From contig NZ_CANLMP010000002.1 in assembly GCF_947492405.1 (NCBI RefSeq), positions 1,116,001 to 1,180,000 of the forward strand: a stretch of 64,000 nt of DNA, in the 5' to 3' direction. The stretch's first letter is position 1. Each line of letters opens with the position of its first letter. The DNA comes from an uncultured Aquimarina sp. (GTDB lineage: Bacteria > Bacteroidota > Bacteroidia > Flavobacteriales > Flavobacteriaceae). The position numbers and the translations under genes are program-made. Below the pieces are notes generated by a model. It was given only the letters and a program-made list of their open reading frames with translations, was not told the origin of the DNA and searched no databases. This document shows, one piece after another, positions 38,231 through 47,285 of this stretch.

Positions 38231-39147
38231 TCTCCTATAAAATAAGTATTATAATCTTTCTCTGCGATGAAATCAACCCATTTAATAAATTCTTTGGCAA
38301 ACAAGGTGTTGTGATTTATTGTTTCTACTTCGGTACTTCTTAGGATTTTGTTTATCCATTTTTCAAAAAATAAAAACTTGATATTATTCCCTAATTGGTT
38401 TTTATGGTTTTCTCTAGCTAGTCTATTATTAAACATAGAAAAACTATGAAAATTTATATTGATATAGGTCAGTTTTTCTATATACTCTTTTGTCGATTCA
38501 ATAGTCAAGAAATCCGGGGATAAATTTATAATTTCTGTAACTCCTGGTTTAACGGATTTTACTTTAACAGATGTAACAGGATATTCTGTTATACCCTGTT
38601 CTGTCTGGTAAGGAGGATATTCTTGAGTGGAACCGGTAAGCAAATCAATATTAACAACATCATTGTCCTTATGCAAAATAGAACTAGTTTTAAAACCAGA
38701 CTCAGACAACGCTTCATAATAACTATCATTTACATTATATCCTCCAGGTCTAAAATTGTTTACTGAAATCCCTTCTTCTTCGAAGAAATTCTTACTCCAA
38801 GCTAGAAGTTCCTTTTGTTGATTTTTATTATACTTTGAAAATTCATCTTTTAAAGTTTCAAAAGAAACAGGAAGTTTGTACGCATGTATGTGCGGTTCTA
38901 TTCGGATATTGTCAAAAGATTTTAAACTATGTACTAACAGTTTAACAGAATCAATATATTCAGGAAAAGATATCTCTTTACATTTGGGAGATAAACTTAT
39001 GTAGAAAGTCCCTTTTAAGTTTCTTTTTTTTAGTTCATTAGCAATAATCATCCCTCCCAGAAACACACTCGCATGATAAGTAGGATTATAGCTTAACTTG
39101 CTAACAATAGTTTCGATATCGAAAGTTAAATATACTTTTTTACTCAT
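38227..39147 (-). CDS. Polysaccharide deacetylase-like (NodB-like) protein
   Basis: A 306-residue protein from ATG 39147; the longer frame begins at a TTG inside the upstream gene. TFDIET near the start, IEPHIHAY near residue 93 and FRPGGYN near 143 match the metal-binding Asp and His plus the Arg motif of carbohydrate esterase family 4. There is no signal peptide, so it probably acts in the cytoplasm on a nucleotide or lipid-linked sugar, deacetylating an amino sugar. It overlaps the heparinase-like gene by eight bases and the WbuB gene by four. Confidence 0.75.
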   Translation of the reverse strand: MSKKVYLTFDIETIVSKLSYNPTYHASVFLGGMIIANELKKRNLKGTFYISLSPKCKEISFPEYIDSVKLLVHSLKSFDNIRIEPHIHAYKLPVSFETLKDEFSKYNKNQQKELLAWSKNFFEEEGISVNNFRPGGYNVNDSYYEALSESGFKTSSILHKDNDVVNIDLLTGSTQEYPPYQTEQGITEYPVTSVKVKSVKPGVTEIINLSPDFLTIESTKEYIEKLTYININFHSFSMFNNRLARENHKNQLGNNIKFLFFEKWINKILRSTEVETINHNTLFAKEFIKWVDFIAEKDYNTYFIGE

Positions 39148-40828
39148 TAAAAACAATTTCAGTAGTTACTTCTTCATTTGGAGCAATATCACAAACGATC
39201 ATGGTTTCTTTTTCTTTCCATATTCCAAATTCTGGATAAAATTCTGTACTTACAACCTCGTATGAATTGGACGTTTGAATAGTGGCTACTTTTCTATTTG
39301 TTTCTTTTTCTACAATTTTACCATTAATAAAATTAAAATCTGGAGTTAAATGAAAAAATAGTTTCGATTTTCTATCCGTACTTGCAATAAGAGTATCCTT
39401 TATTATAATAGTATTCTCTTTTTTGATCAATCTTCTTTTATGAGTAATCTCATTCGAAAAATCATATCCTTTTACAGTTCCTTCAATATCTAAATTGTCG
39501 GGCTCTAAACATTTTGTATTGTAATCAACACTGGCTTCTCTAGCCATCCTGAATGAGCTCCAAACCTCAGATTGATTAAAATCGTCATATTGTAGTACGT
39601 TATGACTTTCTGTTGCTCTTGAGTATTCTCTTCTACTACCTGAATTATATTCATAGGTTCCTGAATTGGTAAATATCTTTTCATTACCTCTAAAATATTC
39701 AAAACTTAAAGCATCACAATGGACATGGCCGGGTTGATTACCTCCAACTACTTTGGCACAATCAAAAACAAGATGTTCCTTATCTGTTTTAACTCCAATA
39801 AATCCATTTATATCAAAAACCTCTTCTTTTTGATCAAATTCTCTTTTAAAAATTTTGTAATAAAAATCGTTTAACTGATCAAATTGGATCCCATTATTAT
39901 CTACGCTATCATTGAAGAACAGATATTGATTCACGTTTGACAAAAGCCTAACATTATTAAATTGTTTATGAATAAGGTTTTCCAGTTTTTCATTATTTTT
40001 CTGAAACAAAAACACTTCCATCAGGTCTTCTAAAACAATACCGGCATACATAGGAGAATATTCTTCATGCATTCCAAAATCCGAAAATTGAGGGTAAACA
40101 AATTTTTCAACACTTCTTATCTCCTTATCAAACCGTGAAGTGCTAAAAAAATGTTTACACCATATAAGCGCTTTCCAATTTTTGATCAAATGATTTCCTA
40201 AAATATCTAACTCAGGATTTTGAGACAAAAATTCGGCCTGAATCCAAAGAAGTTTCAGGAAAAAAGATTCAAATTTTTTGGTAAACTCTCTACCCACTAA
40301 GGTGTAAATTTTGATCCAACTTATCAATCTTAATGATATGGCATAAGAATTCCAGTTATCTTTTCCATAGCCTTTGGTTCCCAATGGGTTTTGAACAAAC
40401 CATTCTGAAACTGTATTTTCTATATAATCAATATATTTTTGATCTTTTGTTTCTTTATACTTAAAAGCAATATCAAATAAGAATTCGTGATAATTAAGAT
40501 TTAACTTCCAAAGTCGTGTTCCTTGATTAAGTTCTTCTGAATGCCAAACTATTTTTTGATCAAAATTGATTTTATGGTTTAAAAAAGAAATTTTATTTTC
40601 TAAAACCTCATTTATTTCATCCAAATAGTAGGTTCTTTCGTTTAAAACAAACTTAAGATCAGCGTTTATTTTAGTTGTTTCTTTTTTAAATTTCTTCTCT
40701 AATCTTTTAAAGAAAAAACTCCCATTTCTTTCGTAAAGATTCCGTTTCAGGATATATTTCAGTCTATAAATAACCTGAATAGGATGAAGGTTTTTTATCG
40801 TATAATAATATCTAATAGCCGAGATCAT
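39140..40828 (-). CDS. Heparinase II/III family protein
   Basis: A 562-residue protein with an N-terminal alpha/alpha toroid-like part (residues about 30-330) and a C-terminal beta-sandwich heparinase II/III domain. The domain carries GHVHCDALSFEYF and NSGTYEYN near residue 365 and ESHNVLQYDDFNQSEVW. There is no signal peptide and no SusC/SusD pair nearby, so it is not part of a degradation locus. In anabolic clusters such proteins are often encoded with the bi-domain oxidoreductase and formyltransferase genes found here. Its role may be glycan editing or a sugar-modifying reaction; this is unproven. Confidence 0.85.
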   Translation of the reverse strand: MISAIRYYYTIKNLHPIQVIYRLKYILKRNLYERNGSFFFKRLEKKFKKETTKINADLKFVLNERTYYLDEINEVLENKISFLNHKINFDQKIVWHSEELNQGTRLWKLNLNYHEFLFDIAFKYKETKDQKYIDYIENTVSEWFVQNPLGTKGYGKDNWNSYAISLRLISWIKIYTLVGREFTKKFESFFLKLLWIQAEFLSQNPELDILGNHLIKNWKALIWCKHFFSTSRFDKEIRSVEKFVYPQFSDFGMHEEYSPMYAGIVLEDLMEVFLFQKNNEKLENLIHKQFNNVRLLSNVNQYLFFNDSVDNNGIQFDQLNDFYYKIFKREFDQKEEVFDINGFIGVKTDKEHLVFDCAKVVGGNQPGHVHCDALSFEYFRGNEKIFTNSGTYEYNSGSRREYSRATESHNVLQYDDFNQSEVWSSFRMAREASVDYNTKCLEPDNLDIEGTVKGYDFSNEITHKRRLIKKENTIIIKDTLIASTDRKSKLFFHLTPDFNFINGKIVEKETNRKVATIQTSNSYEVVSTEFYPEFGIWKEKETMIVCDIAPNEEVTTEIVFNE

Positions 40829-40831
40829 AGA

Positions 40832-41614
40832 TTAATAAAATTGTTCTATTCTTTTATCAATAGAAACATTTTTTAAGTTTTTTCTTATTTTTATTGAACC
40901 CAGAAGATCTACAAAAAAAGTTCTATGTTTTGCAAGGTATAAATGTCCTTCTCCTGTCTGTTCCTTTCCAAGGATTTTTTCCTGGTGCTTCTTTATCCAT
41001 TCAATAATACTAACCATTTCTTCTGTAGCATATTTAAACGTTTTTGAGGAAACTGTAAACTCTGTATCGTTGCCGTTTATATCAGGATAAACTTTTGAAA
41101 TTATTTTTCCACTATCCACTTTTTTTACCATATAATGAAGAGTAGCTCCTGTTTTATTTAAATCTCCTTTATACAAAGGCCAGAAAATTGTATTTCCTCC
41201 TTTATATTCTGGTGAAATTCCCCCATGCAAATTTATTGCTCCAAACTTCGGGATTTCAATTACTTTATTAGAGATGATCGGAATTCCAAATGCTACTAAT
41301 AAATCCGGTACAAAATCCTTCATTAACTCAATTGAACTCTTAGAATTTAAACTTTCCACTTCGATTTGTTCTTTCAGGTCAATATTACCAAAAAAAGCTA
41401 TCTCTTTTTTATTCCAGTTCCTTAATTTTTGAAACAGATACTTCGAAACTCGATTAAAGAAAGTAAGAGGTGACTTAGAGATCATTTTTTTTAATCTTTT
41501 TTTTCCAAGCCTTTGATGAGTAATCATTTTACATTCGATTCCTTTTATTTCACTTATTTCTTTTGCAAAATAATTATGTCTTGGGCTTGTGCCCTTTAAA
41601 ACTAACACTCTCAT
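40832..41614 (-). CDS. Sugar N-formyltransferase-like protein
   Basis: A 260-residue protein of the methionyl-tRNA formyltransferase fold. The catalytic Asn-x-His lies in AINLHGGISPEYKGGN and the Asp in MVKKVDSGKII, about residues 125-170. It is shorter than Fmt and lacks its C-terminal tRNA domain, as in nucleotide-sugar N-formyltransferases that use N10-formyltetrahydrofolate. The substrate is probably an amino sugar exposed by the nearby NodB-like deacetylase or made by the oxidoreductases. It starts within the stop of the bi-domain gene. Confidence 0.82.
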   Translation of the reverse strand: MRVLVLKGTSPRHNYFAKEISEIKGIECKMITHQRLGKKRLKKMISKSPLTFFNRVSKYLFQKLRNWNKKEIAFFGNIDLKEQIEVESLNSKSSIELMKDFVPDLLVAFGIPIISNKVIEIPKFGAINLHGGISPEYKGGNTIFWPLYKGDLNKTGATLHYMVKKVDSGKIISKVYPDINGNDTEFTVSSKTFKYATEEMVSIIEWIKKHQEKILGKEQTGEGHLYLAKHRTFFVDLLGSIKIRKNLKNVSIDKRIEQFY

Positions 41615-43737
41615 TATATATCTTTAAGTGTAATCCATTTTCCTTCTTTTATAGATTCTATTGCTGCAAAAGAAGCTTGAGTTGTGTTAATTATCTCGTC
41701 AAAAGGAATTATAGCTTCTCCACCATTAACATGTTGTTTGATTAACGATTCAAATTGGTTATAATGTCCTTTATCTTGTTTGGATGACACATTACCTCCT
41801 TTAAATCCGTATGTTTTCAATTTACGCCAATTGTCCATAACCAAGGTTCTTTCCTGAGAATAAACTTCAACTCGTTCTTTAGAATATGATTTACTTCCGT
41901 TGGCAAAGTAATTTATTACGGCATTGGCACCATTCTCATATTTAAGTAAAATACTTGCATTATCAGTATTCTCTTCTGGGTTTAATCCCATTGCATTCAT
42001 ACATACAGATTTAACCTTACTACCCGTCAGGTAAGAACACAAATCAATATAATGACAAGCTTCACCAATTATTCGACCTCCTCCGATCTCCATATCGTGC
42101 AACCACATATTGGCAGGAATAAAACCTGCATTCATAGTCGCAACAATATTGATAGGCGTATTATCACCTCCTAAAAGTTTTTTCATTTTTTGTGCTAATG
42201 GAGCAAAACGTCTGTTAAAACCTACCGATACGTTTACTTCGTGCTTATTATATTCTTCAATAATAGATTCTAATTCTAACGATGTAAGTGCCAATGGTTT
42301 TTCAACAAAAACACTTTTCTTTGCTTTTAAAGTTTCCAAGACCATAGAAGCATGCATATTGTGCTTGGTTGTTATAAACACCAAATCTACTTCGTTGTCT
42401 TGCAAAATTTCTTGATAGGAACTAGTAGAATTTGTTACTCCATATTTTTTCGCCATTATCGTTGAAGATAGTCCCCCAGAACTTGCAATGTATTTTACAT
42501 TGGCATCCATTTTTTTCAAGCTCGGAAGTATCGTTGCTCCAGTAAAATTTCCTGCTCCGATAACACCTATAACTCCTTTCTTACCTTGAAATGTTTTTTG
42601 AGAGATTTTGACAGTCGACGTTGGTGGGGCTGTTGTATTATATTCTAAAATAGAGGCTATTGACTTAGAATTCGTCATGTCTCCATAAATCTTCTGGTAA
42701 TCGTTTAATGGAATTCTTTCGGTTATCAGCGGTTTAACCTTAAGTATCTCTTTAGACATAGCATCTAATATGGCTTCAAAATTCCTTTTCTCTGTCCACC
42801 TCACGTATCCTATTGGATAATCGTTCCCTTTTTCTTCATACTCCTCATCGTATCTCCCTGGGCCATAAGAACAAGAAACTTGGAACGAGATTTCTTTTTC
42901 ATAAAAATCGGCTCTACTTATGTCTAATCCAATAACCCCAACTAAAACAATACGTCCTCTTTTTCTGCACATGTTGGCTGATTGAGAGATAATCTCACTA
43001 CTTTTATTTGAAGCCGTAATGATCACCCCATCGGCGCCAATACCATTTGTATAAGACTCTACAAATTTTACCTGATCGGTTCCTTCGGCCGGATTTATAG
43101 CTATTATCCCTTTTTCCTTTGCTATTTTTACTTTTTCTGGATCAAAATCAAAGCCAATTACATTACATCCATTTGCCAACAATAATTCTGCCGTTACCAA
43201 ACCAATCAATCCTAATCCGACTACCACAATGGTTTCTCCAAAAGTTGGCCCTAACAGTCTTATTCCTTGCAAACCAATAGAACCTATTACCGTAAAAACA
43301 GCTTCCTCATCTGTTACGTTATCTGGAATTTTGGCTACAAGATTTTTAGGTACATTAACATATTCTGCATGGTTACCATTAGAGGCTACACGATCTCCTA
43401 CTTTAAACTCGCTAACTCCTTTTCCAATTGCTACTACTTCACCAACATTACAATATCCCAGGGGCAATGGTTGGTTTAACTTATTGAAAACAGCATTCAT
43501 AGTAGGTTTAAGCCCATCAGTTTTTACCTTATCCAATACCATCTTTACTTTATCTGGCTGCTGTCGTGCTTTTTGGATAAAATTAGCCTTACCAAACTCA
43601 ACCAACATTCTCTCTGTTCCCAAGGATACAAGTGTTTTGGTGGTCTTTATTAATACATGACCAGATTTAGCCATTGGTACAGGTACTTCTTCTAATATCG
43701 TTTCTCCGTTTTTAAGGTCTTGTATGATCTGTTTCAT
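41614..43737 (-). CDS. Bi-domain oxidoreductase: zinc-type alcohol dehydrogenase fused to Gfo/Idh/MocA
   Basis: A 707-residue fusion. Residues 1-370 form a medium-chain dehydrogenase (GVSEFKVGDRVAS, VVVGLGLIGLVTAELLL, an NAD site). Residues about 385-707 form a Gfo/Idh/MocA oxidoreductase (GVIGAGNFTGATILPSLKK, VFVEKPLALT, GEACHYIDLCSYLTG). Such fusions occur in surface-glycan clusters with heparinase II/III-like genes, where they are thought to oxidise and reduce a sugar, perhaps at C3 or C4. The reaction is not established. It overlaps a second Gfo/Idh/MocA gene by 26 bases. Confidence 0.88.
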   Translation of the reverse strand: MKQIIQDLKNGETILEEVPVPMAKSGHVLIKTTKTLVSLGTERMLVEFGKANFIQKARQQPDKVKMVLDKVKTDGLKPTMNAVFNKLNQPLPLGYCNVGEVVAIGKGVSEFKVGDRVASNGNHAEYVNVPKNLVAKIPDNVTDEEAVFTVIGSIGLQGIRLLGPTFGETIVVVGLGLIGLVTAELLLANGCNVIGFDFDPEKVKIAKEKGIIAINPAEGTDQVKFVESYTNGIGADGVIITASNKSSEIISQSANMCRKRGRIVLVGVIGLDISRADFYEKEISFQVSCSYGPGRYDEEYEEKGNDYPIGYVRWTEKRNFEAILDAMSKEILKVKPLITERIPLNDYQKIYGDMTNSKSIASILEYNTTAPPTSTVKISQKTFQGKKGVIGVIGAGNFTGATILPSLKKMDANVKYIASSGGLSSTIMAKKYGVTNSTSSYQEILQDNEVDLVFITTKHNMHASMVLETLKAKKSVFVEKPLALTSLELESIIEEYNKHEVNVSVGFNRRFAPLAQKMKKLLGGDNTPINIVATMNAGFIPANMWLHDMEIGGGRIIGEACHYIDLCSYLTGSKVKSVCMNAMGLNPEENTDNASILLKYENGANAVINYFANGSKSYSKERVEVYSQERTLVMDNWRKLKTYGFKGGNVSSKQDKGHYNQFESLIKQHVNGGEAIIPFDEIINTTQASFAAIESIKEGKWITLKDI

Positions 43738-44857
43738 TAATAGTAAATATAAATTCTTTTTTATTTTTCAGGACTGCTTCTTTAATATCAAGCATCAGTA
43801 AAGTAGATATTTTAACTTCGTTAAAATCCCTTGTATTTTCATTATTAAATGGTTGATATATGGCATTTTTATGCCCTACATCTTTTCTAAAATATCTTTC
43901 TTTGATAAGTTCATCCGATTTCCACAAGGTCATTCTTCTAAAATCATCAATCTTAGCAATTACCTCACCGTGTTGGAAGTTTATAGTTTCATTAATCCCT
44001 TCAAATGGCTCTGTTCTTGATGTTAATACTATCGTAATTAAATCTCCTATTTCAGAGATAAATGTAATCGTTAAGTTATCATCTACTTCTTCACTTGAAC
44101 TTGCTTGTATAGAAACCTGAAGTCTTTTAGGAAGTCCAACTTTATATAAAAAATGTATCGCCAGATCTATCCAATGTCCAACGTTTCCGCAAACCCTTGT
44201 GCCTTCTTCTGGATTTCTGTACCAATTATCCTCAGGGATTTTATGTCCACTTATAAAACAATTGAGTGTAAGAGGCGTCCTTTTATCGTTATTTAAATAC
44301 GATAATATGGTTTTTACTGAAGGCGAAAAAGGTCTGTTATAACCAACAAAAAGTTTATTCTGATTTACATTATAACTTTTGATCAATTTTGAAAATTGCT
44401 CATGATTAACACTAATTGGTTTTTCTAAGTAAACTGTTTTCCCTGCTTCTAATCCCTTTATAGCATACTCTGTATGAGTAAAGTGGTTTGAGGCAACATA
44501 CAATACTTCAACATTGGGATTAGTTATTAACTCATTGGCATCTTCAAAAACCATACCTCCATAATAGTTTGCCAAAGAAGTGGCATTAGCTTTATCAATA
44601 TCATAAACCCCATAAAAACATCTTCCTAATTTATTCCTTAAAAAAAAACCTATCGTAGCAAAAGCAAACTGACCACATCCAACTACGGCTATGTTCTTTT
44701 TATTTTTTTTAAAAACTGTTATTGGTATTTTGATGATGTTATTATAGCGTAGCCTCCCCATCGTCTTGATATAAGTTCTTGAGAAGCCATACATCGTAAA
44801 AAATCGAAAAAGTTTCTTAACTTGTTGTTTCCTATTTAATGTATTTACCGTATACAT
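43712..44857 (-). CDS. Gfo/Idh/MocA family sugar oxidoreductase
   Basis: A 381-residue NAD(P)-dependent oxidoreductase. After about 45 basic residues comes the Rossmann motif AVVGCGQFAFATIGFFLRN, then VLYVASNHFTHTEYAIKGLEAGKTVYLEKPISV near residue 150 and the C-terminal domain with NVGHWIDLAIHFLY. The EKP lysine is the usual catalytic residue. Together with the overlapping bi-domain enzyme it probably provides two redox steps on one sugar. No signal peptide is evident, so it acts in the cytoplasm. Confidence 0.87.
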   Translation of the reverse strand: MYTVNTLNRKQQVKKLFRFFTMYGFSRTYIKTMGRLRYNNIIKIPITVFKKNKKNIAVVGCGQFAFATIGFFLRNKLGRCFYGVYDIDKANATSLANYYGGMVFEDANELITNPNVEVLYVASNHFTHTEYAIKGLEAGKTVYLEKPISVNHEQFSKLIKSYNVNQNKLFVGYNRPFSPSVKTILSYLNNDKRTPLTLNCFISGHKIPEDNWYRNPEEGTRVCGNVGHWIDLAIHFLYKVGLPKRLQVSIQASSSEEVDDNLTITFISEIGDLITIVLTSRTEPFEGINETINFQHGEVIAKIDDFRRMTLWKSDELIKERYFRKDVGHKNAIYQPFNNENTRDFNEVKISTLLMLDIKEAVLKNKKEFIFTINETDHTRP

Positions 44858-44863
44858 GAAAAG

Positions 44864-46132
44864 TTATATGAAAAATAACACCGAAAAATTCACCCCCAGT
44901 GTTAATACTATTAGCATTAATTCGACTTTAAGATATTTAAATACTCTTTTCTCTATTTTGGAACTTTCATAAATAAATAATCCCAAGTAAATTAAATATG
45001 AGGCAAAAGTAACAATTGCGGCTCCATATATCCCTATTTTTTTTACAAAAATATAGGTGCCAAGTAAATTAATTAATGCAGTAACTAAAGTTATAGAAGA
45101 CACTATTTTAGATTTCCTATGATAAAACAGAATATTAACATAAAAAAAGTATATTCCTAATAAATAAATACCATTTACTAACCATACTATTATTTCTTTA
45201 ACTGTTCTATCTACCTCATTCAACAATGAGATATATGGTTTTACAAAATCAATAGAAAATATTAAAACAACGGTTATCAAAATTGTGACAATACAATATA
45301 AAAATAGAATTTTAACCTTTTTGTTCCCAGACACCCAAGTTTCATAATCCTTTAAGATAAAGTTTGGGATTGTTAAAGCAAAACCGCTATTTACAATCAT
45401 TAAAACCATTGCAAGAGTATATGCCAAACTATATTTACCAAGCTCCAAATCATTTAGCACATATTTGATAATAAGTCTATCTGATCCGCTCATAATCCAT
45501 TGCGCCACTCCGTGAGGAATAAGTAATGCAGAAAAGATCAAGGTGCCTTTAAAAGCAATTGGGATCTTTTCATAAACGCTATAAAATAATTCTTTTACGT
45601 AAAATGGAAGAATAAACATTGCGCCCAAAACAATTTGATAAAACAACAATTGGTCTAGACTCGGTTCTGATTTTACAATAAAAATTGAAGCCATCAATGC
45701 CAATAACTTCAATAAAATTAATACAAAGTAATTAATATGTCTATCTCTAGCCCTATACCACCCTAACAGGTTATTCTGAAATGATTCTATTAATATCAAT
45801 ATGATTGTATACCATAACCAAGTACTTGGTAGAAAAATCAAAATAAAACCAATCACTAATGAAACAAGTAATACTAATATGGAATATCTAATAAAAGAAG
45901 AATATCCAACTTTTTCATTTTCAACACCTTCTCGAATAATTCCGGATATAGAGTTAAGAGATAAAATCGGTGCTCCTACAGAAATAACTATTTGAGATAA
46001 TGTCCAAAGCCCATATTCTCCTATTCCTAAAACTGATCCTAAAAAAGGCATAGCTATTAACATCAACCCCTTATTTATAGCTGTCGAAATACCATAAAAG
46101 AGTGTTGTCGTTAAAAAACTTTTTATTCTCAT
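44864..46132 (-). CDS. wzx: Oligosaccharide flippase (Wzx-like), locus I
   Basis: A 422-residue polytopic protein with about twelve helices and the flippase-type N-terminus RIKSFLTTTLFYGISTAINKGLMLIAMPFLG. Wzx proteins of the MOP superfamily translocate undecaprenyl-linked repeat units. It is preceded by a possible transferase and a polymerase in the same orientation and overlaps none of them. It is a second flippase, independent of the one at 31003-32442, supporting the two-locus reading. Confidence 0.88.
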   Translation of the reverse strand: MRIKSFLTTTLFYGISTAINKGLMLIAMPFLGSVLGIGEYGLWTLSQIVISVGAPILSLNSISGIIREGVENEKVGYSSFIRYSILVLLVSLVIGFILIFLPSTWLWYTIILILIESFQNNLLGWYRARDRHINYFVLILLKLLALMASIFIVKSEPSLDQLLFYQIVLGAMFILPFYVKELFYSVYEKIPIAFKGTLIFSALLIPHGVAQWIMSGSDRLIIKYVLNDLELGKYSLAYTLAMVLMIVNSGFALTIPNFILKDYETWVSGNKKVKILFLYCIVTILITVVLIFSIDFVKPYISLLNEVDRTVKEIIVWLVNGIYLLGIYFFYVNILFYHRKSKIVSSITLVTALINLLGTYIFVKKIGIYGAAIVTFASYLIYLGLFIYESSKIEKRVFKYLKVELMLIVLTLGVNFSVLFFI

Positions 46133-46170
46133 TAAATCTTAATTATGTCTATAAAACTACTATAATAATG

Positions 46171-47277
46171 CTAAATATTATTTTTTATCCATGTATCAAA
46201 CTCTTCAAAATTTTTAAAAACATTAAATATGTTAGCGTTTAAAAAATCAGATTTTGCTCCATCAAAATTTAAAAATACCGGAGTAATATTTTTTTCAAAA
46301 TAATCAATCCCCAAAGTAGAATATCGAGAAATCAAATACTCTACATTTTTATGTCTTTCTCTAGTAACAAAAATTGATTTATTATTTTCAAACTTACTAT
46401 AAACTGTTTCTTTTTCTAGAGGATGAGGGTAAATTAATAAATTAACTTTTTTCTCTTCTGAGATTTTAATTAATCTAGTTAGGATCTCTATATCTTTACT
46501 ACTATCCGCAGGCGATGTCGCATAGGCTATATTTTTACTATACACTCCTTTTATAAAGGTTCCAAGCTTAAGGTTTGATTTTTTCTTTGGTAAATAAATC
46601 AACTCAGTAAACTCATTCACCTCAATTTGATGAGCGATATACTCTTTAGAAAAATCATACAAATAAAAGAACCTATCTGCTTTTAAATGCTTCCATTCTT
46701 CTTTTTTTCCTAAAACACCATGTTGTAACATTGATAAATGAATTTTTTTAAATTCACATATTTTAGAAATAATTAATGAGGTTCTATCATTGTAACCTGC
46801 AATTAAAACTTTTTCAGAACCATTCAAAATTCCTTTAAGAGCCAAAAACTCAACGATAAATAAAAAGCGATAAAAAATGCTGTCATTTATATAAAAAGAA
46901 TAATTTTTAAGCACTCTAACGTCACTCTTCTTTACTTTAAAAAAATATTTAGATATTTCATTAAACGAAATATTTGCAAATAATTCTAGCTGTTCCATAG
47001 AAAACGAAGATCGTTCAAAAGGGATAGTTTCAAATTTCTCTGCAAGATCCTTTGATCTTTTTAAATGGAGAGGGCTCCAGCTTATAAAATTATCATTGGT
47101 ATTAATCTTTTTCTTTTTTACAAACCTGCTAATTATTAATTTAAATATTAATAACATGTTTAATGCCATCAATTTTAAACTATAGGTTTTCCCTAAGCGA
47201 TAATTTACATTCTTATATAAATAGTATCTATTAAAAAGATCTTGATTATATACTTCTTGAAAATTGACTTGTATCAT
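46171..47277 (-). CDS. Putative GT-B glycosyltransferase (CDP-glycerol-transferase-like or sialyltransferase-like)
   Basis: A 368-residue protein. LQHGVLGKKEEWKH near residue 188, IYPHPLEKETVY near residue 285 and SRYSTLGIDYFEK near residue 325 form the HG / HP / S-x-S order of GT-B enzymes that transfer charged donors. I cannot place it in a named family. Lying between wzy and wzx of the legionaminic-type locus, it is the best candidate for moving the CMP-NulO in that locus. No signal peptide; a short hydrophobic stretch near residue 45 may tether it to the membrane. Confidence 0.6.
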   Translation of the reverse strand: MIQVNFQEVYNQDLFNRYYLYKNVNYRLGKTYSLKLMALNMLLIFKLIISRFVKKKKINTNDNFISWSPLHLKRSKDLAEKFETIPFERSSFSMEQLELFANISFNEISKYFFKVKKSDVRVLKNYSFYINDSIFYRFLFIVEFLALKGILNGSEKVLIAGYNDRTSLIISKICEFKKIHLSMLQHGVLGKKEEWKHLKADRFFYLYDFSKEYIAHQIEVNEFTELIYLPKKKSNLKLGTFIKGVYSKNIAYATSPADSSKDIEILTRLIKISEEKKVNLLIYPHPLEKETVYSKFENNKSIFVTRERHKNVEYLISRYSTLGIDYFEKNITPVFLNFDGAKSDFLNANIFNVFKNFEEFDTWIKNNI

Positions 47278-47285
47278 TCAAAAAA

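Noticed and set aside
39140..40828. Polysaccharide utilisation locus
   Set aside because: The heparinase-like protein has no signal peptide and there are no SusC/SusD, sulfatase or sensor genes nearby; all neighbours are biosynthetic.
43229..43660. 143-residue plus-strand open frame
   Set aside because: It lies antisense within the well-supported bi-domain oxidoreductase gene and has no family features.
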